A stretch of DNA of 64,000 bases from Sarocladium kiliense (lineage: Eukaryota; Ascomycota; Sordariomycetes; Hypocreales; Sarocladiaceae), in contig JAUZTG010000029.1 in NCBI GenBank assembly GCA_030734395.1, forward strand, positions 1,116,001 through 1,180,000, in the 5' to 3' direction. The position numbers and the translations under genes were made by a program. Positions 1 through 10,222 of the stretch are shown piece after piece (the stretch's first letter is position 1; the number at the start of each line of letters is the position of its first letter). Below the pieces are notes generated by a model. It made no database searches. It saw only the letters and a program-made list of their open reading frames with translations, and had not been told where the DNA came from.

Positions 1-1761
1 ACAACCAGTCATGGCAATCCCAAATAATAAGGCTAGCATTAATCTAGCACTTCAAGCCCTTCAAAAAGACCCAGAGCTAAGCGTGCGTCGCATAGCTAAG
101 ATCTATAATATTCTACGCACTACCCTTAGTGATTATAGGCACGGAACTTAATCAAGAAGCGATCTCGTGGCTAATTCGAGGAAACTATCCGATCTTGAAG
201 AACAGAAGCTAGTCAAGTATATACTCGATCTAGATTCACAAGAGTTTTCCCCTCGGATTAATAATATTAAAGAAATAGCCAACTTATTACGCATCGACTA
301 CGACGCATCACCCGTCGGCAAGCGCTAGGCAGGGAATTTTATTAAACAGCACCTAGAGCTCAAGACGCGTTTCTTTCATAAATATGACTACTAGAGGGCT
401 AAATACGAAGATCCAATCGCTATAAATACGTGGTTTCGACTTATGGCGAACATAATCGCGAAGTATAGCATCTGATTAGATGATATTTATAACTTTGACG
501 AGACAGGCTTTATAATGGGCGTTATTGCAAGCAGCATGGTTATCACAGGCGCAGAAAGGCGTGGAAACCCGAAAAGAGTCCAGCCTAGAAACCGGGAATG
601 GGTTATAGTCATTCAATCAATCTCTGCGCAGGGCTGGGCAGCGCCGCCATTCATCATTGTTGCAAGCCAGTATCACCTCTTAAGCTGGTATTAAGAAAGC
701 ACCCTTCCTGGCGATTGGGCTATCGCAACTACAAAAAACAGCTGGACTGATAATGCTATAGGTCTCCTATGGCTAAAGCACTTCAATCAATATATAGAGA
801 AGCAATCAAATAGTGCCTATCGTCTTCTGATCCTTGATGGGCATGAAAGCCACCACTCTGCCGAGTTCGAGGCATATTACAAGGAGAATAAGGTTATCAC
901 GCTCTGCATGCCTCCTTATTCATCTCACCTGCTCTAGCCTCTCGATGTGGGCTGCTTTGGGCCGCTTAAGAAGGCCTATAGTTAAGAAATAAAGCATCTA
1001 ATTAAATGCTTTATAATACATGTTTTAAAGACCGAGTTCTTTTCTGCTTTCTATGCTGCATTCCGAGCCATAATAACTGAAAGAAATATTAAGGGAGGCT
1101 TTAGAGGGGCTGGACTTACCCCTCTAGATGCGGAACATGTAATCTTAAAGCTAAATGTGAAGCTATACACTCTAACGCCTCCTAAGAGGACTCTAGAGCT
1201 TCCTGACCCTTGGGTCTCAAAGACTCCCAAGACAATTAAGGAGACTGAATCTCAGTCTGCTTATCTTGAAAATCGAATCAGGAAATATAAGAGTAGTTCC
1301 CTAGCATTAATAATTGACGCTATACGGTTAATGACTAAGGGTTTGAAGGCATATTAGCATGAGATGGCATTATTAAGGATAGAGGTCTAAGATCTTCGAG
1401 ATGCTAATCATATCCTTAGCTGGCGCTGGAGAGAAAAAAAGACCCGGCTATAGAATAGAGGGACTATGATAGTTGAGGAAGGTCAAGTATTAATTGATTA
1501 GAAGGATATAGATTTACAGGTAGTAGCTGAATTATTAAGGAGACGTGGTCGGCTAAGGTCGGGGCAGCCAAATATAAGGCATTATAGTGTGTGCGGAAAG
1601 GCTAGATATAATTCACGAACATACAAGGCTAATATAGAGGCATCTGGGGAAGAGTATAGCGCTTAGTTTGGATTGATTAAGTAATTTGTTGCGTTTCAAT
1701 CGAAGTTCTTAATATAGTGACTGTGGAAAGTGGCCGGTTCGCTTGTCCGGCCGGTTCGCTT
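1..1761 (+). mobile_element. Decayed pogo/Fot1-type DNA transposon (truncated by the window edge)
   Basis: Translating from the ATG at 11 gives one long frame with the landmarks of a fungal pogo/Fot1 transposase. There is a helix-turn-helix start near 40-130, the first catalytic Asp in NFDETGF near 490-515, the second in LILDGHESHH near 828-857, and the third in the PLDVGCFGPLKKAY block near 938-980. The frame is broken by at least seven stops: TAA149, TAG326, TAG392, TGA473, TAA692, TAG935 and TAA983, with more after 1355. Several sit where relatives have Gln or Trp, so C-to-T or G-to-A transitions in a CpA context explain them. Near 1575 a CSVCGKA-like cysteine motif remains. The likely right end is 1713-1761, where GGCCGGTTCGCTT occurs twice with 17-base spacing. 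The left end lies outside the window. It cannot encode an active enzyme as it stands. Confidence 0.88.
1713..1761. repeat. Probable right terminal repeat of the transposon
   Basis: GGCCGGTTCGCTT is present at 1732-1744 and again at 1749-1761, just after the end of transposase similarity and preceded by GTGACTGTGGAAAGT. This is the sort of internally repeated terminal sequence seen in fungal Tc1/mariner-pogo elements. The matching left repeat is not in the window, so the assignment is an inference. Confidence 0.5.
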
Positions 1762-1994
1762 ATCAATCACGTTAATCCTTCGATCATATTCTTGGTTACC
1801 TATTACGAGCAGATTGCCCAGCATCAAGTGCCTTGATCAACGTCAACGCACGCGACAACCCCAAGGCTATCAAGCGTATTCTCAATATCGATTGCAGGCT
1901 ACCGTATCTTGTACCATAATTAAGCTCCAAACATTTGCAACCATCTTTCAGCACACCCCCCCTGAAGTCAAGCTCCCCATAAGCCAAGCTCGTG

Positions 1995-4900
1995 CTAGCT
2001 CTTCCCAACCTCCAGAACCTCCCCTCCCAGCCTCTCAAAGGAGAATCTGTGGCGGAGCATCTGACTCCGCAGATGGTCGAGAACAGCAACAACTTCTGGC
2101 TCATTGTCTGATGTGTCTCGTTCGTCGTCCGGCACCGAAGCTGATGTACTTGGCTGCTGTTCATGCGGTACCACCACAACTTTCCGTTGCTGTTCCTGGA
2201 TTTCTCTTGACGTCGCTAGTGGTGACGACATAGAACTCTCAGACTCCTGCGGGGACATGTCTGTTGTTGCGTCGGAAGTCAAAGCGCTCTTAGTCGTGGA
2301 GCTTTCATCAGATGTCGTCCATGGTGACTGTTTCTCGTCGCTTCTTTCCTCGATCGGTGCCAGCACTGATAGAGTCTTTCCCCGCCTCTTCTCTTCCGCC
2401 TTTCTTCTTTCGGTTGCTTTCTTTTCTTCTTCCCTCTCCGCTCTCCTCTTCATCCTTGAACTCTCCCTCCTCAATCTTGCTACCGCCGCCTCAACATCTC
2501 CCTCCAGAGTCCTATCATACCCGCAAGCGTGCAACTCAGCCAGTAGATAGCACAATTGGATTCTTATGCCGTCCATCTCATCGGAAGTCTTCAGGTCTGG
2601 TATGCTGGTGAAGCAATGGGACAGTGAGCTAAGGGCATCGGTGAGACGTGGGGAAAGAGGTTGGTGAGTGAGGTTCTTCGCATCAAGAGAAGGGATCGAG
2701 AGAGGAGGTTCTTTGTGTGATGTTGAAGGCTCGGGAATCTGGAGCTTTGCAGGTCGAGGATTGCTTGCTGTGGATGCTGTAGAGGTGCTGCTCGGTGCTT
2801 CATCACTAGTGGCATCTGCCACCGTAGTGTCGGACCAGTGAACAGCACGCGAAGCCGTTGTCGTCTCAGGAGCAGGTTGATCTGCGAAGCCTAGGATACT
2901 CTGCTCCTCGGTGCCTCGCTCCTTGATAGTCGCATCTAGCTCCGCCAGCTGTGCAGATCCGTTCCATCTCGGCTTCCAAAGCTCATCCTCTACAACAGGT
3001 GAACCAACTGGAGTCACCATTGGTTGCTTCGGTGCATCAACCTTCGCCACCCTCTCCATGTTCAGGACCTTGAAACGGCCCTTCTCCTTCTTCAGGGGCT
3101 GCCTTTTCAGGAGCTTCTTTGTCTTCGTCCTCTTAAGTGGACTGAAGTCACGCAGTCGCCATGGTGAAGTAGGCGATGCACTTTCCACAGGTGATGATGT
3201 TCCATATCCGGAGTCATTATCTTCCTCTTCTTCTTGTACTGGTTTCGCTGCTACAGGGCGTCGAGGTCTGCTCGATTTGAAGATCTGAGTAAGCCGGCGG
3301 CGCAGTGGCGCTACCACAGGCGATTCTTCGTCCGTGACAGGTGATGCCTCGTCATCTGCGTCACTGATGGTCGCTGGCTCCACGATCACGACTTCCTTAG
3401 TCGTGTCACGCTCCAAGCGCTCATGTTCACAGATTCGCGTCCGAAGAGGGGACATGAGAGACGTCGTCGTTGCTCGGCGCACAAGACCCGGTGCTGGGTT
3501 ATCGGCTCTGTCAGCCAGCTCAAAGATACCAGGCACGACTGACATGGTGTCGGTCTTGGACATCTTCATCTCTCCTTGCAGCAACTCCTTGAGCGTCTCT
3601 TCCTGCAGAAGGAAGGTGATTGCGCTCTGGGGATGGCTGTAGACGAAGTCACTGGGCAGCTGGCCTCGCAAAACCTCGGCACGAACATAGTCACCCGTCA
3701 TGTCGTAGATCGTGGCGAACAGGCCAGTAGTCTCGTTGACTTCCTTGACATCCAACCCTTCCTTCTTGTGAAGCCTCCTTCTTCCATACAACGCCATCTT
3801 GCAAACGGCCAATGCATCGTCAAAGGCATACTCTGTAAGGTAAGCAATCGCCAACCCGTGGAGTAGACTGCAAACGACAGCATCTCGATCCTTCCTGACT
3901 CCGGCCAGAGTCGTAGTCAGTAGGGATGAGGCAAGACGCCACTGTCCTTGGAGAAGATGTGCTAGCACCAATTGCGATTGGAGGGTACGCAGCAGGTTGT
4001 TGCATGAAGAGACGGCACTATTTGACATGGCTTCGTTGATGAAGTCAACCGCCTTGGTGTAGTTGCCTGCGCGGATGTGATGAGAGATGAGCTCCTGGAG
4101 GCCCTTGACGAATGCAAGCTCGAACTCTGCATCGTCCTCCTCGTCGGAATCCTCCTCATCGTCTTCTTCTTCGGCTGACTCATTCTCTTCCTCCTTCATC
4201 GTGGCAAGCACACGGTCTGGAGATATGCCCCTCGGAAATGATGTCTTCTGTCTTTTTCTTGGCTCCTCGACGTTCAAGGCTGCCGGGGCATCTCTCACAT
4301 ACTCTTCAACTCTTTCTCTAAGGTCATCTGAAAAGTCACCGAAGAGACTCATGTCAGCTCCGGGATATGACTGCCATGGTGCGTTACTTCCTCCATCATC
4401 ACTTCGGGCTGAATTGGCAGCTGAGCTTGCTGTTGAGCTGGCAGCGGAGTGGAATTGTTTTGCTGCCTGGGCGAGATCGCGGAGATTGCGGTTCAGTTGG
4501 GCATCTGCATGGAAGTGCATAGCACCCTCGTGGATGCGATTGGCTCCGTTGCTGTTCTGCCAGGACCGTGAGATGGCACTATCAATAGAGGCCTTCAAAT
4601 CGTCCAGGGCCCGCAGGACAAGGGTCTGAGAGACATTATTCCGTAATGAAAGCGACACGGTAATGGTCTGCAGAATGGTCTGTAATGCGAGATTAGACTT
4701 TGCAATTCTGTCACGGAACCCTTGGAGCTCGGCAGCCTTCGAGGTCAACGCAGCAGCCAGTCGTGCACGTCGCCCAAGAACCGCCTTCCCCGCGCCTTGA
4801 CGGATCTCCGCGACAAGTACATTCAGCTCGTTGAGTGTAGTTTGGCATGATGAGAGGGCAATTTCACTCTGCTGCCACAGCGAGTCGTCGAAATGGGAGA

Positions 4901-5213
4901 GGTCGTAGGCGCGATGGCCTTTGAGGGACGACTGCACCGCTTTAAGGAAAGTCGTGAGATGTGTGAGTTCGGTGGTGAGGTCTGTGAGGCGCGTGTCGGC
5001 AGTACGGAGGGCGCGAGTAAAGGTGTTGACCGTCGCCGCAATCTAGGCAACACTTCATGTCAGCGACCGAACGATGAAGACGAGTTTCGGTGATGATGGG
5101 CGATTTATTTCCAGTTCGAAAGGGCGATGCTGGGCGAGGAGGGCAATGCCACTTACGCTGCCTGCTGCGGCGACCAAGGTGATGGCCGAAGCCGTAATGG
5201 ACAGCGGATCCAT
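1995..5213 (-). CDS. Large low-complexity protein with a fungal STAND-type N-terminal domain
   Basis: Two exons, complement(1995..5042, 5157..5213), give 1034 aa. The first 57-base exon encodes the hydrophobic start MDPLSITASAITLVAAAGS, typical of the fungal N-terminal domain found on STAND/NACHT proteins and many stand-alone proteins. A GTAAGT donor at 5156 and a TAG acceptor at 5043 keep phase 0. The next 130 residues are helical (leader, LTTEL/LTTFL heptads). Residues around 225-275 are an acidic EE/ED run. A helical, TPR-like stretch follows (about 275-430, with repeated HLLQGQW and HGLAIAYL patterns), and the C-terminal half is Ser/Thr/Pro-rich with basic KKKLLKRQPLKKEK segments and an ERREEEKK coiled-coil-like part. 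No NACHT or ATPase motif is visible. Function is unknown; adaptor or signalling roles are speculation. Confidence 0.8.
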
Positions 5214-6559
5214 GATGAGATGGCCGCTTTGAGTCCGAAGCGATGCGATGCGATTTGTTTTGTTTCAATTCCTCTCGAGTCTTGAAGTGATGAACTGCAA
5301 ACAATCCTCAAGATGGACGAACGACCTGGGGAGGGGGAAGACAAACAAATGCCGGGGATCTACGATCTATGGGAGCCGGTTCGATGGCCTCGACAAGGGT
5401 TCAGTCTTCACAGAGGCTCAGCAAGACATGGCATGCACAGCTACAGTCACCAGCTGAAGCCACCTACAGCGCCATAACCAACAGCTCCAATCGCAACCAG
5501 CAGAGGAGGGGAACCGGTGCCTGGGAACCAGAGAGGCCGCCGAGCTGCACGACAGCGGCACTGCATCTCCGTGTGCGAACCAGACCCAGCTAGCACGATT
5601 GAGCTGCAGGTGAGGAAACGGAACTTTGGTGCTTATTGGACGGTGGGGGGGATGGACAATGCTTCTTGCAAGGCGTTGTGCGTGCGGCGTTGAATAGATG
5701 ACCCGATTGGGAAATGCGCAGCAGCGAGGAGGGGGGCTGTGTTGGATGCAGTCTCGCTGCAAGGTGCAGCAGCAGCAGCAGCAGCAAGGGGAAGATGCAG
5801 TTGTTGAAAATTCAGACATGATGTGCGTGTGAGTGCGATTTATCTCCTAACTGTGATTCGACAATTGCTCGTGAGTGTCGTTGTCCGCATTCTGCAGGCT
5901 CAGTCCATGGGAGAAGGGTATCCGCTCAGCTGCTACATACTGTGTCCAGCCACCACCATGATATGCAACGATGCTCTGCCGTAGGCCACATGGACTTTTG
6001 CACTCCTATCGATTGGTGTACGAGTTATTCGGCCAGAGCTGACCGCGTAGTATTGCATGGGACTTCAACCACTGCAAGGTCTGCTGCACGTGAGGTCGTC
6101 AGCTTGGATTCGTCATCCCCTCTGACGAATACACGCAACCTGTACCAATGCCTACCCACGCATTAGCAGGCTGCACGATCGAGCGAAAGCCTCGTCAGCA
6201 AAAGCCTTGTCAAGTGCACCTTGTGTAGTCAGAGACTTCTTCAGTGGAACTGCAGTTCTGCCGTGCGCTCAAGGAGTCAAGCGATTGAAAGCCCGACGCT
6301 GTCGATGTTTTCGCGGCGGTCAGAGTCAGAAGTTGCTGCTTTCAATCATGTCAATTCAGAGTGCGGAGAGATGGCTTCAGTATCGTGAGATTGGGCCGTG
6401 GATTACACGTACCCTCCACAGCCTCGTCAAAACCCCCGACGGACTTTGTCGTAAAATCACCGTTTCCTTCAGGAGCATAAAAGTCTGGATCTATGTCAAA
6501 GAGGCTCGAATAAATCATTGTTTTCGTAAACATAGGCTTCCGAAGACCCAGCATCCAAT
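5214..6559. other. Divergent intergenic region with a GCA microsatellite
   Basis: This 1.3 kb separates the minus-strand STAND-like gene from the plus-strand lactonase gene and must hold both promoters. It contains seven GCA units at 5766-5786. I see no frame with recognisable protein content and no RNA gene. Confidence 0.6.
5766..5786. repeat. (GCA)7 microsatellite
   Basis: Seven perfect GCA units lie in the non-coding region between two divergent genes. Confidence 0.95.
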
Positions 6560-7858
6560 ATGTTACCAACTCAAGTCCTGAGGACCCTGCTCCTCACCTC
6601 TGTCACACTCGGCTCTCCCCTACATCAAAGCCTCCAATCACACATCCTCACGGTCGCCCACCAACAGCTCGGCATCCTCACGATCGCGTTCGACACTTCC
6701 TCAAAGGATACCCCTCTCCATACCCTCAGAACAACAGCCGCAGGCGTTCGTCCCAATTGGCTTTGTGGTGCTGGGGATAACCTCTATGCTGTTTCCAGAA
6801 CGGGTTATCCGGATGCTGAGGCGGCGTCTGGAGGTGTCTTTGCCTTTGAGAAGAGTTGTGCGACGAGGAATTTGAAGGCGATTGGAGATGTGAGTTCGGA
6901 AGGAGAGGGTGGGTGTTACTGTGATGTGAGCCCTGATGGTAGCCTCTTGAGTGTTGCAAACATGTAAGCTTTTCTATCCTCGTTGTTCCAATATCACCGA
7001 GACGTAAAAGAAGCCTGGATCAGCTAATCAATCATTCAATCTCTCAGAGACGGTTCGTCTGTCAGTCTGCATCCTCGATTCACCAATGGTACAGTCGGCA
7101 ACGCTTCCCACCTCTTCACCTACCTCCTCGCGTCCCCAGGGCCCGGTCACGACGATTCCCAGATCCAATCGAATCCGCATCAATCAGCTTTCAGCCCTTC
7201 CGGAAAACTTATGTTCGTACCAGATCGTGGCGCAGACCTCGTCTACGTCTACCACATTGGTGATGACGAGGTCGCTCAGTTGGACAACATACAAGTGTCT
7301 CCTGGAAGTGGGCCGCGACATATATCCTTCTGGAGTATCTCTGAAGAGGAATATCTGATGATACTCGTGGGCGAGCTTGATAGTACCTTAAGAGTCTACT
7401 TCATTGAAGAGGGTTCAGCTGCACAGGAGGTGCGCATCACTCTCTTGCAGACCGTGTCAACCCTCGGAGATGGCCTTGATCCCTCGCATCCGGATGGCAT
7501 CGACCTTGCAGCAGAAGTAGCCATATCACCAGACGGCAAGTTCGTCTACGCGTCGAACCGCAACACAGCCTCCTTCGACAGCGACTTCATCGCAATTTTC
7601 TCTCTCGATGTATCCTCCTCCCACCAGCCGCTGAAGTGGCTTGGCCGGAATGACACCATGGGCAAGATCCCACGACACTTCGCTATTTCGGGTGGTCAGG
7701 GAAGATACCTCGCAGTCTTGAATCAGGTCTCGAATGATCTGCAGATGTTCGAGAGAGATCTGAACAGCGGACTATTGAACCAAAGACTCGGCAGTTTAGC
7801 ATTTGGAAACCTCACCACAGACTTGGATGTGGGGCCCATAGCCATCACATGGAATTAA
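6560..7858 (+). CDS. Secreted seven-bladed beta-propeller lactonase-family protein
   Basis: join(6560..6963, 7048..7858), 404 aa. The first residues (LRTLLLTSVTLGS) look like a signal peptide, so secretion is likely. The body resembles the 6-phosphogluconolactonase / carboxymuconate cyclase-like propeller family (Lactonase, PF10282). Recurrent blade motifs are visible, such as YCDVSPDGSLLSVAN, AFSPSGKLMFVPDRGAD, GPRHISFW, AEVAISPDGKFVYASNRN and IPRHFAISGGQGRYLAVLNQ. The intron is 84 bases, with a GTAAGC donor at 6964 and a CAG acceptor ending at 7047. The splice restores Asn-Ile-Asp-Gly across the junction. Length is usual for the family. The substrate cannot be told from sequence; secreted fungal members are generally uncharacterised. 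Confidence 0.85.
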
Positions 7859-8446
7859 CACCACATTATCAGACATTTCTGTACTCCATATAAGACAGCC
7901 CATACGTCGCGACACAATTACAAAAGATCCAGCCTCACGGACTTATACCCTTACCTTTCTCGATATGATAATTCCCACAACATATAGGGGAGTAGAAGCC
8001 CAAGCGCACAGTGGGGGCCACCGAAACACCCCGGCCCACTGGCCAATCCCCAATTACCACCGGGAGTGGCTCGGCTCCGGTTTCAAGGGGGGGTTTTTGA
8101 AGGAAACGTGATCATTCTCTTATCCTGTTTTGGACGTTCAGAAAAGCCGCATGAGGGTGGCTTCATGGTGTGTTGTGGTTATTCGTTTCCAATACTGTAG
8201 GTTCCAGGCAGTCGTTCACATGAGGCGCTTCGAGGCCCGTGGTTAGGTACACAATCGTTATATGCTCATTGAGACATACATGCTAAATAAAAACGCTGTG
8301 TTTGCGTAAGAAGAAGCCCATTGCAAAGTGCTGAAAGTCTTCGCTGTAAATGATGCTTTGTAATCTTGTGCTGGAAATTATGTGAACATGAGAATCGCCG
8401 TTCCTCAACCACCTCCTCTTCGTCTTCCATGCTTCTTGAGCTCCTT
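7859..8446. other. Convergent 3' intergenic region
   Basis: The lactonase gene (+) and noxA (-) end towards each other here. The stretch contains short C- and G-rich runs near 8020-8100 but no gene that I can support. Confidence 0.6.
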
Positions 8447-10222
8447 TTAGAAGTGCTCCTTCCAGAAACGGAACTGCACCTCTTGTCCATCTGCTGCCTT
8501 TGCTGCTGATTTGATCTCGCGAGCTGAGACATGTTAGCGCTCGTGATTTGATTTGTCAAAGAATTATACAACTTACCAGCTGCCGATGGACCGCAGAAGT
8601 AGACACCAACCGTCGTCCGCATGCTTCCCTCCAGCCCGTTGAGGTAGGTGCGGTCGATGATACCCTCGCGCATCGTGTTGAATAGCCTCTTGAAGTCGGG
8701 GCGGCCGAAGTTGGTCCTGCTCTGCAACTCTGTAAGAGGATCCATCTCGGCACCCACACTGTTAAGCACAATGTTTTGAGTAGTATCCATGTCGAGCTTC
8801 TGTGTAAGGTAGGTGTGAATCTTGAGGAACTCGACGCCATCGCTGCCAGGGATGCGGGCAGCCTCATTGGACTGTGCCTCGAGCGAGGACATGAGAGTCT
8901 GGAACCACTCGAAGGAGCCAGTATCCTTGCAGATCCAGATGAATTCTACACGGCGGAGACGAGTGGGAGGGTTAGGAGAGTTGCGGAGATGCCAGATGTT
9001 CTTGAGAATGGCTGCCCAGGGTGTCACACCAATACCGGCACCGATGAGGACGGCAATCTCGTTCTCGAACACATCTTCAGCCGGAGCGCCATAAGGACCA
9101 TCGATACGGAGCGCAGGCATCTGCTGGCCGTTCTGGAGAGCCACCTCGTACATTCCCATGGGGTCAACGCCGTCGTAAAGCTTGGCCTGAGCGGCACCTG
9201 CACCGAGCGCATCACCGAGAGCGCGCGTGAAGTCGCCGACTTGACGAACGTGGACCGAAACGTAAGGATCGAAGGGGCAAGAGGTGATGGTGAAAGGGTG
9301 CCACTGGTAGCGAGACACAGAAGGAACCTGGAGGAAGAGCCACTGACCAGCCTTGTAGCGGAACGAAGGCTTGTTGAACTGAATCTCGACGACATCGTAA
9401 GGGTGGCGCACGACACGAGTGATCTTTGTGTTGCGACGGGCGCGGACCTCTCGCCAAAGACGTTCCAGAAGGTACATTCCGCCGGTGACCAGCTCCCAAC
9501 GCCAGCCCAGGTAACCAATACAATGCCTCCAGTACAGCTCACCAGCAAAGGGAGAGAAGGCGTCCGCAGTGTCACGGACGAAGCAGCCCACAGTGTGGGT
9601 GTAGAGACCAAGCAGGAAGGGGATGAACAGATGGTGAGTGTACCAGAACGTCTCAAATGACTGCTGGCGGATGCGAGCGTGGGCAGTGGTGTACATCAGC
9701 AGCATGCAGAGAAGCATGACGTGACCAGTAATACCACCGGGTTGGGCGTAGTGAATTTGCAGAGCAGAGACGGGACGAATCTGAGTCTTCTCGACATTGA
9801 AGAAGTTGACGTAGTGAGCGGCGGTATGGAGGATGGTGAAAAAGAGCATGGCGTATGCGAGCTGTCGGTGCATCCACAGGTTCTCATCGAGTGGCAGGAA
9901 ACGTAGCTTGGGACGAACGACACGCATGATCGTGCGGCAGACCGGTAGTAGAATCAGCATGCCGTCAACACTGAGGACGAGACCAGCACCACGAGAGACC
10001 CAGACGGAGTATTCGAGTGTGTTGAGACCGGCGAGACGAGCGTCGGCCGCTTGCTTCCACCTATCTTGAGTCAGCATGTGAGTGAGATCGAGTTCGTCAG
10101 ATAGCATACCATCCGTAGGCGAAGATGGACCAGTGGAAGGTCCAGAACAGAAAATGGAAGATCAGCTTGGACGGAGCGAGCTGCTTCTTCAGCAAGTCCA
10201 TAGTTCCCTGTTGCGCACCCAT
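8447..10222 (-). CDS. noxA: Superoxide-generating NADPH oxidase, NoxA/Nox1 type
   Basis: complement(join(8447..8523, 8577..10060, 10110..10222)), 557 aa, the usual NoxA length. It moves electrons from NADPH through FAD and two b-type haems across a membrane to oxygen. Exon 1 begins MGAQQGTMDLLKKQ and supplies the first membrane helix. Haem-ligand histidines lie in the HRQLAYAMLFF..LHTAAH and YTHHLF..GLYTHT helices. The FAD motif HPFTITS, the NADPH motifs GAGIGVTPW and WICKDTGSFEWF, and the CGPSAA block follow. The end REIKSAAKAADGQEVQF..FWKEHF is recovered only after splicing a 53-base intron (8524-8576), and the 49-base intron 10061-10109 joins YGW to WKQAAD. No EF-hands or long extension are present, separating it from NoxC and NoxB. 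In fungi NoxA works with NoxR and Rac in development and host infection. None of those partners is in the window. Confidence 0.95.

Noticed and set aside
1730..2233. 167-codon plus-strand frame next to the transposon
   Set aside because: It overlaps the transposon end and the antisense of the STAND-like gene, with biased composition and no recognisable domain.
8266..8446. Possible longer C-terminus of the NADPH oxidase, reading through the last intron
   Set aside because: Splicing 8524-8576 gives the standard NoxA ending FWKEHF at 8447; the read-through tail is low-complexity.
8776..9660. 294-codon open frame on the plus strand inside noxA
   Set aside because: It is the antisense shadow of the highly conserved noxA coding exon and has no family features.
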